DNA from: Sphingobacteriales bacterium
GTDB lineage: Bacteria; Bacteroidota; Bacteroidia; Chitinophagales; UBA2359
DNA length: 51,564 nt
Assembly: GCA_016718845.1 (NCBI GenBank)
Contig: JADKCK010000055.1
Span: 1-51,564, forward strand
Direction: 5' to 3'
Of this stretch, positions 18,480 through 26,647 are shown piece after piece (within the stretch, counting starts at the first letter, position 1; each line of letters begins with the position of its first letter). The position numbers and the translations under genes were made by a program. The notes beneath the pieces were generated by a model. The model was not told the DNA's origin. It saw only the letters and a program-made list of their open reading frames with translations, and did no database searches.

Positions 18480-19364
18480 TTATAAGCCAATTTGGGTTTT
18501 AATTTGCATAACCGTATCAAGCGATAGGTTAGTTATTTCGGCAAGTATTTCGGGCGATAAACCTTTTTGCAAGCCTTTTATTACGGCTTCTTTTTGTGTT
18601 TTTTCTACCCCTATTTCAATACCTTCTTTTACCCCTATTTCAATACCTTCTTTTATACCTTCTTCTTTGCTTAGGTTGCGTTCAATTTCTCGTTTTTCGC
18701 GGGCTAGTTCTGCATTTTTGCTGGCTTCTACTTCTTCGGGGCTTAGTTTTTCGTAGGTAATGAGGTCGGCGGCACGCATAACACCTTGGTTTTGGGTGTT
18801 TAGTGTTGGGTTTTGTGAGTGATGAATAGATTGATACACCAAATTTAACCAATCGCGTATTTGTGGAGGCGTATTAGTGTCGCGGTAATTGGGGTTAAGA
18901 AAGTACAACTGATGACCATACAAGGCTACATATTTGTTGACTAAGTTTCGTGGGTTTATTTCTAACAATAGCACTTCGTCGCGCACAACTTGCCCTGTTT
19001 TATCGGTGATGGTATAGGGTTCGGTGAGCATAACTATAAGGTATACTATTTGCTCAATGCCATAGTTAGCAGATTTTTTTTGTTGCTCAACGATAGTAGA
19101 AAAAAAGTAGTGCAAAAAACGGTCAAAGTTGTGATCGTATTCTACGCGCTGTATTTCGATAACAATCCGCTTGTCGGTTGTTTCGGCAAAAATATCTAAT
19201 TTAAAATTGATGTTAGCTACTTTATTTTCAAATTGTTTTTCGGTTTCTATTTTATCTACTTCTACATCTATACCTATAATGTCTTTTACAAAATGGGTAA
19301 AAACAAACTTATCGGTAAAGGCTTTTTTGAAAATAATTTCGCTGTCTAATCGGGCTAATACCAT
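18480..19364 (-). CDS. Rpn family recombination-promoting nuclease / putative transposase (PD-(D/E)XK)
   Basis: 294 residues. The N-terminal half is the PDDEXK_2-type nuclease domain: SEIIFKKAFTDKFVFTHFVK, then LDIFAETTDKRIVIEIQR with the D57...E70-x-Q72 active-site signature, then RFLHYFFSTIVEQQKKSANY. The tail holds a charged region and a tandem EGIEIGVK/EGIEIGVE repeat, typical of this family, where short repeat numbers vary. Rpn proteins are DNA endonucleases reported to promote RecA-independent recombination and, in recent work, phage defence. The gene sits 27 bp after uppS and 155 bp before bamA on the same strand, inside a normally contiguous essential operon, and appears intact. I infer it was acquired there and is read through from the upstream promoter. 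Confidence 0.88.
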   Translation of the reverse strand: MVLARLDSEIIFKKAFTDKFVFTHFVKDIIGIDVEVDKIETEKQFENKVANINFKLDIFAETTDKRIVIEIQRVEYDHNFDRFLHYFFSTIVEQQKKSANYGIEQIVYLIVMLTEPYTITDKTGQVVRDEVLLLEINPRNLVNKYVALYGHQLYFLNPNYRDTNTPPQIRDWLNLVYQSIHHSQNPTLNTQNQGVMRAADLITYEKLSPEEVEASKNAELAREKREIERNLSKEEGIKEGIEIGVKEGIEIGVEKTQKEAVIKGLQKGLSPEILAEITNLSLDTVMQIKTQIGL

Positions 19365-19391
19365 AATATTAATTTGTGGTGATGGGGTAGG

Positions 19392-20117
19392 TTATAATTT
19401 CCCAAACCGCCTATCTCGGTTCTGATACTCCACAATAGCTCTGTAGAGTTCTTCTTCGTTAAATTCGGGCCAATATTTTTCGGTAAAATAAAGTTCGGTG
19501 TAAGCTATCTGCCACAACAAATAATTGCTAATACGTTGTTCGCCACTTGTACGGATAAGCAGTTCGGGGTCGGGTAGGTTATGCGTACTTAGGTAGCCAC
19601 TTATTAGTTGTTCGTTAATTTGAGCGGGTTCAATTTTGCCTTGTTTTACTTCTTCGGCAATTTGTTTTACGGCGTTTGTTATTTCCCAACGCGAGCTATA
19701 ACTTAGTGCCAAACTAAGCGTTAGGCGTTGGTTATTTTGGGTAAGATTCATGCCATCGTTTAACTCCCTAACGCATTTAGGCGGCAAGGCGTTCATATCG
19801 CCAATAGTATTTAGGCGTATATTTTGGTCGTTCAGCGATTTTATTTCTTTGCGTAGGCTATGCACTAAAAGTTCCATGAGGGCGGTTACTTCGGCAGGCG
19901 GACGTCCCCAATTTTCCGTCGAAAAGGCATATAAGGTAAGGTACGGCACACCCAATTTAGCACAAGCCTCGGTAATGCGGCGCACCGATTTTACGCCTTC
20001 GGTATGCCCAAAAACGCGATTTTTTCCTTGTTTTTTTGCCCAACGCCCATTGCCGTCCATAATAATAGCAATATGCTGCGGCAAACGCGAAGTGTCTATT
20101 TGGTCTTTATAACTCAC
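19392..20117 (-). CDS. uppS: Isoprenyl (undecaprenyl) diphosphate synthase
   Basis: 241 residues, the normal length for cis-prenyltransferases. Conserved regions in order: HIAIIMDGNGRWAKKQ (catalytic Asp21), GHTEGVKSVRRI, TLYAFSTENWGRP, and the C-terminal LLIRTSGEQRISNYLLWQ (residues 187-203; pyrophosphate-binding Arg189 and Arg195) followed by YTELYFTEKYWPEF. It condenses isopentenyl diphosphate onto farnesyl diphosphate to make the C55 carrier lipid of peptidoglycan and surface glycan synthesis. It is a cytosolic, membrane-associated homodimer. It lies 87 bp after the DUF6089 gene, in the arrangement DUF6089-uppS-bamA-ompH that is common in Bacteroidota, here interrupted by an Rpn gene. Confidence 0.96.
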   Translation of the reverse strand: MSYKDQIDTSRLPQHIAIIMDGNGRWAKKQGKNRVFGHTEGVKSVRRITEACAKLGVPYLTLYAFSTENWGRPPAEVTALMELLVHSLRKEIKSLNDQNIRLNTIGDMNALPPKCVRELNDGMNLTQNNQRLTLSLALSYSSRWEITNAVKQIAEEVKQGKIEPAQINEQLISGYLSTHNLPDPELLIRTSGEQRISNYLLWQIAYTELYFTEKYWPEFNEEELYRAIVEYQNRDRRFGKL

Positions 20118-20204
20118 GCTTTAATAATTGATAATTGACGATGGAGAATTAATGATGATGCAGGGATTGCTATATTTTGCACAATTTAACTAAACTAAAA
20201 ATGC

Positions 20205-21020
20205 CTATTTGCTAGTTGGGCATCGTTTGCTTACTATAGTATAGGTAATACCAGTGGTTGTAAACCAGTAACCGTCTTTAGATACCGAATCGCCACGCTG
20301 ACGGTCGGCGCCACCAATGGATTCAATGCCTGTTTCGCCCGACCGGTCGGACAATCCCCTTGATATAGGGTCGGCAAGTAATGCTTGATTGACGTAGGTA
20401 GTGCTTACATCGTCAATATAATCGGTATAGGTTTTACGAAAACAGGCTTCTAAATAAAAGCTCCACGGACCCGATGCCCAATATTTAACACCACCGCCTA
20501 GTAATATAGCAGGTTGAAAAAGCTTGTATTTCTTTCTGCCCGTAAAATCCGACAATTGCCCTTCGGTGCCATATTCGCGCAGGTTATACACCTCGTCGTT
20601 GTAGCGGGCTTTGGGTTGAAAATGAAAAATAGCCAAGCCACTAGTTAAGTAGGGGGTATAGTAGTGTTTTTCGCTACCAATTTTAAACTTTTTAAAGTGC
20701 AAATCTATCTGCCCCGATAACTCAAAAATGTTGCTTCTAAAACTTAGGTTGCGTGCTTTTTGAAACGGATTGTTCGACACCGAATCGGCGGCGGCTACCA
20801 TACCAAAGGCGGCACCTGCCCGTAGCATAACATAATCGTTTACGGTATAACGGTACAAGGCACTGACGGCAGGGCGTATTTTTTTTAGTCGACCGCCCGT
20901 GTTTAGGTCTCCCATATAATTACTTGCACCTATAGATATACCCATTTCGGAGTTTTGAGCTTGTATAAAATGGCTAACAAAACAAAAGCTAACAAGTGCT
21001 ATAAAAACTTTTTTGAACAT
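20205..21020 (-). CDS. DUF6089 family outer-membrane beta-barrel protein
   Basis: 271 residues. Signal peptide FKKVFIALVSFCFVSHFIQA then QNSEMGISIGASNYMGDLNT, the characteristic start of DUF6089 barrels (GxSxYxGDL). Alternating aromatic and hydrophobic strands follow (VSALYRYTVNDYVMLRAGAA, NIFELSGQIDLHFKKF, YYTPYLTSGLAIFHFQPKAR, FQPAILLGGGVKYWASGPWS). Family members are predicted outer-membrane barrels of unknown function, usually found directly upstream of uppS and bamA, as here. First gene of the block, about 110 bp after a TACCTTTG promoter box. The end (GITYTIVSKRCPTSK) differs from a usual barrel C-terminus, so the last residues may be altered. Confidence 0.85.
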   Translation of the reverse strand: MFKKVFIALVSFCFVSHFIQAQNSEMGISIGASNYMGDLNTGGRLKKIRPAVSALYRYTVNDYVMLRAGAAFGMVAAADSVSNNPFQKARNLSFRSNIFELSGQIDLHFKKFKIGSEKHYYTPYLTSGLAIFHFQPKARYNDEVYNLREYGTEGQLSDFTGRKKYKLFQPAILLGGGVKYWASGPWSFYLEACFRKTYTDYIDDVSTTYVNQALLADPISRGLSDRSGETGIESIGGADRQRGDSVSKDGYWFTTTGITYTIVSKRCPTSK

Positions 21021-21126
21021 AATTTAGATTAAACTATTGTGTTAAGATTTCGGTTGATAAGGTATTAGTTGCCTTTAAAACGAAACTTAGCCGTAATTGT
21101 TGTACATAGCTAATAAAAACGGCGTG

Positions 21127-21134
21127 CAAAGGTA
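21127..21134 (-). promoter_or_regulatory. Bacteroidota -7 box for the DUF6089-uppS-bamA block
   Basis: The minus strand reads TACCTTTGC, matching the phylum consensus TAnnTTTG, 107 bp upstream of the DUF6089 start. The -33 element is not clear. Confidence 0.55.
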
Positions 21135-21251
21135 GCAAAAAAAACACAATCCAATACTATTTTACTGCAAATTACGCTTAATGGCTTGTTTCTTAGGTTT
21201 TATTAGCCTTAATGATAACAGATTATAAGGCATTGTTGTCAAAAAATAAAA

Positions 21252-21277
21252 CCCTCACCAAAGTAAATTGGTGAGGG
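21252..21277 (-). terminator. Terminator downstream of tRNA-Glu
   Basis: Perfect inverted repeat ccctcaccaa / ttggtgaggg with a 6-base loop. On the minus strand it is followed by TTTTATTTTTT. It begins 24 bp past the tRNA 3' end. Confidence 0.85.
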
Positions 21278-21301
21278 AAAAAAAATGTTATGGAAAGATA
21301 G

Positions 21302-21373
21302 TAGCGGGTACGGGAATCGAACCCGTGTTTCATCCGTGAAAGGGACGCGTCCTAACCCCTAGACGAACTCGCC
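21302..21373 (-). tRNA. tRNA-Glu (anticodon TTC)
   Basis: The minus strand folds as a tRNA. The D-arm is GTCTAGGGGTTAGGAC, the anticodon stem CGTCC/GGATG encloses loop CTTTCAC (anticodon TTC), and the T-arm is ACGGGTTCGAATCCCGT. The acceptor GGCGAGT pairs with ACCCGCT apart from one A-C mismatch at the fifth pair and one G-T at the first. The discriminator base is A, and CCA is not encoded. The mismatch may be real or a base error. Confidence 0.95.
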
Positions 21374-21412
21374 ATTTTTTTGTTGCTTTTGTTATTGCTC
21401 TTAAAAGCGGTG

Positions 21413-21445
21413 CAAAGGTACGGTTATTTTTAGTACAGACAAGTG
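21413..21445 (-). promoter_or_regulatory. Promoter of tRNA-Glu
   Basis: The -7 box TACCTTTG (minus strand, 21413-21420) lies about 40 bp before the tRNA. A CTTG element (minus strand, near 21440) about 19 bp further upstream matches the -33 TTG of Bacteroidota promoters. Confidence 0.7.
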
Positions 21446-21561
21446 TTTAGTAATAAAAAGTTACATTTTTTTTTAACTAACTTTTAAGTGCTATTTTTAT
21501 TTGTTTCAAATTTTGACACCAACAGTAAAAGATACCTGATAGATGGCTGCTCATATTTTGC

Positions 21562-21612
21562 TATGGGGGCACTATTTACTTGGTAAATTAGGGTATGCCA
21601 ATCATCCCCCTA
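21562..21612 (+). repeat. Palindromic intergenic repeat, copy 1
   Basis: The block tatggggg...acttggtaaattaggg...tgccaatcatccccct is an imperfect inverted copy of the element at 25848-25898. Shared core: ACTTGG(C/T)AAATTAGGG followed by TGCCAA(A/T)CATC and a C-run. The G-run and C-run ends can pair. Confidence 0.6.
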
Positions 21613-21654
21613 GTGTGTCTTGAAGTTTTAGACGAGTTCTAGAAAATGCTGTAT

Positions 21655-21840
21655 TGCTGATGAAGAGGCAAGCCTATAAGGATAATGTAAGAGTTGAACG
21701 AAAGTGAATTGCTGGTGGTAAGCATCGTAAAGAGTAAAAAACCTGTCAAAAACAATTTCTCGAGAGAGATTGTGGTAAAATTAAAGCTAGAACTTAGTTG
21801 CTGTTATATAGTACAGGCGGCAAGACTTACATTTGGTCGA
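21655..21840 (+). ncRNA. Structured non-coding block, possible group II intron domain I remnant
   Basis: No coding frame, but the sequence has hallmarks of structured RNA. One hairpin has a GAAA tetraloop (gttgaac-gaaa-gtgaatt, with adjacent sheared G-A pairs) at about 21692-21710. A second has a GAGA tetraloop (tctc-gaga-gaga) near 21760. The order aacgaaagtgaa...gtaagcatcg...ctcgagagag resembles the domain I region of bacterial group II introns. No domain V and no intron-encoded protein are present, so it would be a relic. The family assignment is from memory and tentative. Confidence 0.3.
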
Positions 21841-22016
21841 GTGTAGTCATTCTGACTATTTCCTGCTCCATTCGACAAAAAAGACATTTACCGCGTTTCG
21901 TATTTCGACTACGTTCAATAAAAACGCTCAACATAAACAAGTGGGGCAAGCCCTAACAGGTTGATTTTGGGAATACCGATTTATAGGACTATCATAATTG
22001 GCTTGGGTTACTGTAT

Positions 22017-22062
22017 AAAAAGGTGTGCTTTTTTTGTATTTACAAGACAAGCACACCTTTTT
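22017..22062 (-). terminator. Terminator of the nicotinamidase gene
   Basis: Arms 22017-22030 (aaaaaggtgtgctt) and 22049-22062 (aagcacacctttt and T) pair perfectly around an 18-base loop. It ends 9 bp before the pncA stop and is flanked by T-runs in both directions. Confidence 0.85.
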
Positions 22063-22070
22063 ATTTTCCA

Positions 22071-22694
22071 CTATTTTACATACAATTCGGCACTTTGCAC
22101 AATTTTTACACCTGCTGCTTCCATCTCGGCAAGGGCTTTTGTGCCATCGGTGGGCTGCAAATTGACTGCCCTGCAAGCATCGGCAATTAAATAGGTGTTA
22201 AAACCCAAAGTTACCGCATCTAAGGCACTAAATTTCACGCAATAATCAAGCGCCAGACCCATAATGTACACATCGGTAATACCTTGTTGTAGTAAAAAAT
22301 TGCCTAAACCTGTGGATTTACGCTTGCCGTTGTCAAAAAAGCCGCTATAACTATCAATGTTAGGGTCGGTTCCTTTCTGAAAAACTGCATTGATATGTGT
22401 TGTGTCCAAATCTGATGTAAAATTGGCACCATTGGTATTTTGGACGCAATGAATGGGCCACATAATTTGCGGTAAACCATCTAAATTAATTACATCGCCT
22501 ATGTTTTGAGGCAGATTATTGGCAGCAAAACTACCGTGGTTGGCAGGGTGCCAATCTTGGGTGGCTATTACCCAATCGAAAGAAGGCTGCAAACGGTTAG
22601 CAATAGCTATAACTTCGTTGCCTTGTGGTACTGCTAATGCCCCACCTGGCATAAAATCGTTTTGCAAATCAATTAACAGAAGTGCTTTTTTCAT
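22071..22694 (-). CDS. pncA: Nicotinamidase/pyrazinamidase (isochorismatase family)
   Basis: 207 residues. Opening strand KALLLIDLQNDFMPGGALAV carries catalytic Asp9. The metal site is D47-x-H49 in TQDWHPANHGSF plus His82 in the WPIHC motif, Lys107 is the catalytic lysine (AVFQKGTDPNIDSYSGFFDN), and the nucleophile is Cys152 in GLALDYCVKFSALDA. All three catalytic residues and the metal ligands match PncA spacing. The enzyme hydrolyses nicotinamide to nicotinate and ammonia in the NAD salvage pathway in the cytosol. Monocistronic, with its own terminator. The sirtuin at 30594-31289 releases nicotinamide, so the two could feed one cycle, although they are not adjacent. Confidence 0.95.
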   Translation of the reverse strand: MKKALLLIDLQNDFMPGGALAVPQGNEVIAIANRLQPSFDWVIATQDWHPANHGSFAANNLPQNIGDVINLDGLPQIMWPIHCVQNTNGANFTSDLDTTHINAVFQKGTDPNIDSYSGFFDNGKRKSTGLGNFLLQQGITDVYIMGLALDYCVKFSALDAVTLGFNTYLIADACRAVNLQPTDGTKALAEMEAAGVKIVQSAELYVK

Positions 22695-22975
22695 GATCTA
22701 TTTACGTTTTTTGATAAAATTTAATGGCGTGTTTTTAAAGGCAATGGCTCTCTTATACAAGATAGAGTTGGTATGTTACTACCTCGCCCCTCTCCTACCC
22801 TACCCTTTTAAGTATTGCCGCACAAGAAATTAGGGTAATAAGATGATCGAAGAAGTGTATTAACTTTGAGTTACAAAGTTTATTGAAATTTAACAAATAG
22901 GGGCTTGAAATTTTATACCCTTTTTTTTAATAATTTTTTTAAAAATTTAAAAAAATAAAGGTTAGCAATTGAATT

Positions 22976-23297
22976 GAAACACAACTCTGCAAAACAAAGT
23001 TTATTGAACCCCGTTCCGCCTTATTGAAACCCTTATCTAAGCTAAACAATCAAACAAAGGTATGGAATGAATTGTAAACCTACACAAACTCTGTAAAACA
23101 AAGTTTATTGAAACGCACAATTTATCTAAGCTAAACAATCAAACAAAGGTACGGAATGAATTGTAAAATCGCCACAACTCTGCAAAACAAAGTTTATTGA
23201 AATACACATCTTATCTAACCTAAACAATCAAACAAAGGTATGGAATGAATTGTAAAATCACCACAACTCTGCAAAACAAAGTTTATTGAAATGTAAA
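22976..23297. repeat. 89-bp tandem repeat upstream of the TonB receptor
   Basis: The string ctctg(c/t)aaaacaaagtttattgaa occurs at 22985, 23089, 23178 and 23267 (spacings 104, 89, 89). A shorter relic (acaaagtttattgaa) lies near 22873. The intervening sequence (ctaaacaatcaaacaaaggta(t/c)ggaatgaattgtaaa) is also conserved, so this is a tandem array, not repeat plus unique spacers. It ends about 100 bp before the receptor promoter. The rest of the 22695-23438 spacer is A/T-rich with no gene. Confidence 0.9.
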
Positions 23298-23398
23298 AAA
23301 TTGATTTAACTTTGAGCCTATTTTACCCGAAAATACCCCATCTTTATATTCAATTAATTAAATGCCGTGTTTATCTTTTTAAACTACACAATAATTGG

Positions 23399-23406
23399 TA
23401 TCTTTG
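23399..23406 (+). promoter_or_regulatory. -7 box of the TonB receptor gene
   Basis: tatctttg matches TAnnTTTG and lies 54 bp before the chosen ATG at 23460. Confidence 0.65.
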
Positions 23407-23459
23407 CACCCGTTTGTAGCCATTAATACCACAACCTCTTGCAATTAAAACCAAAATAC

Positions 23460-25781
23460 ATGCGCTTTCCTTTTGTCGTTTTCCTATCTTTGATAAATTT
23501 ACTGACCGCATCTGCTCAACAAAAATTTACTATTAGCGGATATATAGAAGATGCTAAAACGGGCGAAAAACTAATTGGTGCCAATGTATACAACAGCAGA
23601 ATAAAACCCATACGTGGCACAACAACTAACGAATATGGTTTTTATTCATTAACACTACCCTCCGATTCTATCGAGCTGAGCGTGTCGTATGTGGGATACG
23701 AAACCATTAAACAAAGCATCTTTTTAAACACTAACTTGCAAAAGAACATTAACTTAACAGAATCTGGTTTGTTGCAAGAAGTAGTAGTTAAGGCAGATAA
23801 AGCCATCGAAAAAATTGAAGAACGCACCCAAATGAGTGCCGTCAGCATACCCATGAAACAAATCAACTCGTTGCCTGCTTTTATGGGCGAGGTTGATGTG
23901 ATAAAAGCCCTGCAACTAATGCCCGGCGTGCAGTCGGGTACCGAGGGTAGCAGCGGTTTGTATGTGCGCGGCGGTAGCCCCGACCAAAATTTGATACTTC
24001 TGGACGGCGTACCTGTCTATAACGTATCGCATTTGTTTGGCTTTTTTTCGGTGTTTGATGCCAATGCCATTAACAGCGTCGATTTGATAAAGGGTGGTTA
24101 TCCGGCTCGTTATGGCGGGCGGCTATCGTCGGTTTTAGATATACGGATGAAAGAAGGCAATATGAAACGCCTTGGCGGCGCTTTTTCGTTGGGCATTATC
24201 TCGTCCAAATTATCGCTCGAAGCACCTATCAAAAAAGATAAAACCTCGTTTATTGTCACCGCACGTCGTACTTATATAGATGTGCTGGCTCGCCCAATTA
24301 TTTTATCCCAAACAAACGGTAATTCGTATGGCGGTTATTATTTTCAGGATTTTAGCGCCAAAATAAACCACAAATTTAGCAACAAAGACCGACTATATTT
24401 GAGCGCCTATACAGGCAACGACAATTTTTATTTTAAAGATAAAACAGCCGGCGATCAACTAAATGGTAATATTGCTTGGGGCAACCTAACCTCTGTGGCA
24501 CGCTGGAACCACTTATTTACCGATAAACTATTTAGCAACACTACCCTAACCTATACCCGCTACAAACTACGTACCGAAACCAGCTTTGATGAAAAAGAAA
24601 ACACTTTTGACGACTTTGCTTCGGGTTATTTCTCAACCATCAGCGATGTAGCCGCTAAAATGGATTTCGATTACCTACCATCGCCCAACCATTACATCAA
24701 ATTTGGCACTTCGGCAACACACCACAATTTTCGTCCAGGTGTCCAGCAAATTAAAAGCGGCATTGCCATAGATACTAGTTTTTCGCAGGGGCAAAGCAAA
24801 ACACTAGAACTTGATGCCTATATAGAGGACGATATGAAAATAAGTGAACGCCTAAAAGCCAATGTAGGTTTACACTTGTCGGGCTTTGCCGTCGAAAATA
24901 CCTTTTATAAAAGCGCTCAACCTCGCATCTCGGCTCGTTATTTATTGGGCAAAAAACTATCCGTTAAGGCTTCGTATGCCTACATGATGCAGTTTTTGCA
25001 CCTACTAAGCAGCAGCAGCGGATTAAGCCTGCCCACCGACATTTGGGTGCCTGCCACCAAGCGGGTAAAACCACAACAATCGCAACAAGTAGCAGCAGGC
25101 TTTGCCTACTCGTTACTAACCGATTATGAAGTGACCATAGAAGGTTATTACAAAAAAATGAAAAACCTAATTGAATATAAAGAAGGAGTAAGTTTTTTAA
25201 ATGGCAGTACTTGGGAAGATTTAGTAACCGCCGGGCAAGGCAATGCCTACGGAGCCGAATTTTTGATACAACGCAAACAAGGCAAACTAACCGGCTGGAT
25301 TGGCTACACCTTAGCTTGGTCTACGCGCCAATTCGACGATATTAACTTCGGCAAAACCTACCCTTTTAAATACGATGCCCGACACGACTTTGTCATAGTC
25401 GCTATCTATCGCCCAACCAAAAACATCGAACTATCTGGCACCTGGATTTACCGCACAGGCAATGCCGTATCTATCTCTACCACCCAATATGCCAGCGCCA
25501 CCCAATCGTTTTTTGGCACCGACTTGCCCATCTATTACTACAACGGACGAAACGGTTTCAGAATGCCCGCCTATCACCGCCTAGACCTAGGCATTAGTTT
25601 TGTAAAACAGAAAAAAAATGGCGAACGCCGCTGGAACATAGACATCTACAACGCCTATAACCGCAAAAACCCCTTCTTTTTGTATCGCGGACAAGACGAA
25701 AACAACAACTTCAAGCCCGTCATCAAACAAGTTAGCCTCTTTCCTGTATTACCCTCCTTGTCGTATAGCCGCACTTTTTAA
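23460..25781 (+). CDS. TonB-dependent outer-membrane receptor with carboxypeptidase-like regulatory domain
   Basis: 773 residues. The start at 23460 opens the signal peptide (RFPFVVFLSLINLLTASA, then QQ). Residues ~20-110 are the CarboxypepD_reg-like domain (FTISGYIEDAKTGEKLIGAN, TTNEYGFYSLTL, VGYET). The plug (about 115-225) has LMPGVQSGTEGSSGLYVRGG, DQNLILLDGVPVYN and YPARYGGRLSSVLDIRMKEG. The rest is the 22-strand barrel, ending in SLSYSRTF with a terminal Phe. Such receptors import bulky nutrients or chelates by TonB energy. No SusD-like partner lies beside it and the substrate is unknown. It is a paralogue of the receptor at 34766-37137, sharing the GLYVRGG and GRLSSVLD motifs and the NPFF...VIKQVSLFP C-terminus. 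Confidence 0.93.
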   Translation: MRFPFVVFLSLINLLTASAQQKFTISGYIEDAKTGEKLIGANVYNSRIKPIRGTTTNEYGFYSLTLPSDSIELSVSYVGYETIKQSIFLNTNLQKNINLTESGLLQEVVVKADKAIEKIEERTQMSAVSIPMKQINSLPAFMGEVDVIKALQLMPGVQSGTEGSSGLYVRGGSPDQNLILLDGVPVYNVSHLFGFFSVFDANAINSVDLIKGGYPARYGGRLSSVLDIRMKEGNMKRLGGAFSLGIISSKLSLEAPIKKDKTSFIVTARRTYIDVLARPIILSQTNGNSYGGYYFQDFSAKINHKFSNKDRLYLSAYTGNDNFYFKDKTAGDQLNGNIAWGNLTSVARWNHLFTDKLFSNTTLTYTRYKLRTETSFDEKENTFDDFASGYFSTISDVAAKMDFDYLPSPNHYIKFGTSATHHNFRPGVQQIKSGIAIDTSFSQGQSKTLELDAYIEDDMKISERLKANVGLHLSGFAVENTFYKSAQPRISARYLLGKKLSVKASYAYMMQFLHLLSSSSGLSLPTDIWVPATKRVKPQQSQQVAAGFAYSLLTDYEVTIEGYYKKMKNLIEYKEGVSFLNGSTWEDLVTAGQGNAYGAEFLIQRKQGKLTGWIGYTLAWSTRQFDDINFGKTYPFKYDARHDFVIVAIYRPTKNIELSGTWIYRTGNAVSISTTQYASATQSFFGTDLPIYYYNGRNGFRMPAYHRLDLGISFVKQKKNGERRWNIDIYNAYNRKNPFFLYRGQDENNNFKPVIKQVSLFPVLPSLSYSRTF

Positions 25782-25847
25782 TACCAAATATCGCCCTCCA
25801 ATACAAAGCCTGCGCCCGCCCCGCTTGACGCGGTAAATGTCTTTTTT

Positions 25848-25898
25848 GGGGGTGATGTTTGGCACTCCCTAATTTGCCAAGTAGGTGCCACCCCCATA
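25848..25898 (-). repeat. Palindromic intergenic repeat, copy 2
   Basis: ggggg...tttggcact...ccaagtaggtgccaccccc: outer arms GGGGG/CCCCC and inner arms TGGCAC/GTGCCA can form a long hairpin. On the minus strand it matches the element at 21562-21612. It fills much of the 220-bp spacer between the TonB receptor and mutS. Confidence 0.65.
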
Positions 25899-26002
25899 AC
25901 ACTATTAGCGCCACCCCAATGTACAACACAAACAACCAAACAAAGCAGCACTAATACCCATAAAAACAATCACTTTTCACCAATTACCCCATCATACATT
26001 AA

Positions 26003-26647
26003 ATGGCACGCCCAAGCAACCCAAACAACCCTAAAAAAAGCGACAAAGCACCCAGCGAAACGCCCTTGATGAAGCAATACAATTACTTCAAAGAGAAATA
26101 CCCCGATGCCATTTTATTGTTTCGGGTAGGCGACTTTTACGAAACCTTTGGACCCGATGCCATTGCTACTGCAAGCGCCTTGGGCATTACCCTTACCAAA
26201 CGCCACAACGGTACGGCATCAGAAATTGAACTGGCGGGCTTCCCCTATCATGCCGTTGATACTTACTTGCCCAAATTAGTGCGAGCAGGCTACCGCATTG
26301 CCGTTTGCGACCAACTCGAAGATGCCTCGCTCACCAAAACCATCGTGAAACGAGGCATCACCGAAATTATAACGCCCGGCATTGCCCTAAACGATAAAAT
26401 GCTCGACCACCGAACCAATAACTATCTGGCAGCTATTAGTTGGGATAAACTACAAATGGGCATCGCTCTTGCCGACATATCAACAGGCGAGTTCTTAATC
26501 GCCGAAGGCACATCAGACTATATCGAAAAACTACTGCAAGGCTTTAACCCCTCCGAAATTCTCTACGCAAAGCCCCGACAAAAAGAACTAAAGTCAATGA
26601 TTGCCGATAACTACTACATCTACCCACTAGATGAGTGGATTTTTTGA
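26003..26647 (+). CDS. mutS: DNA mismatch repair protein MutS, N-terminal part (split by a T6 run)
   Basis: Contains the mismatch-recognition domain I of MutS1. MKQYNYFKEKYPDAILLFRV leads to GDFYETFG with the intercalating Phe45 and Glu47. Then come ALGITLTKRHNG, ELAGFPYHAVDTYLPKLVRA, GYRIAVCDQLEDAS and TPGIALNDKML, and the start of domain II (GIALADISTGEF). The frame ends at the stop after DEWIF. The tract at 26640-26645 has six T; with five, the reading goes on as DEWIFEKQFGEDLL directly into the next segment. The reconstructed protein is ~880 residues, normal for MutS. The break is most likely a homopolymer length error, although a real mutator lesion cannot be excluded from sequence alone. 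Confidence 0.93.
   Translation: MARPSNPNNPKKSDKAPSETPLMKQYNYFKEKYPDAILLFRVGDFYETFGPDAIATASALGITLTKRHNGTASEIELAGFPYHAVDTYLPKLVRAGYRIAVCDQLEDASLTKTIVKRGITEIITPGIALNDKMLDHRTNNYLAAISWDKLQMGIALADISTGEFLIAEGTSDYIEKLLQGFNPSEILYAKPRQKELKSMIADNYYIYPLDEWIF

Noticed and set aside
21378..22016. Integrated element at the tRNA-Glu gene
   Set aside because: The non-coding region lies at the 5' side of the tRNA, no copy of the tRNA 3' end was found nearby, and no integrase is present.
22976..23297. CRISPR array
   Set aside because: About 30-bp repeats recur at near-regular spacing, but the sequences between them are also conserved, so there are no unique spacers, and no cas gene is near.
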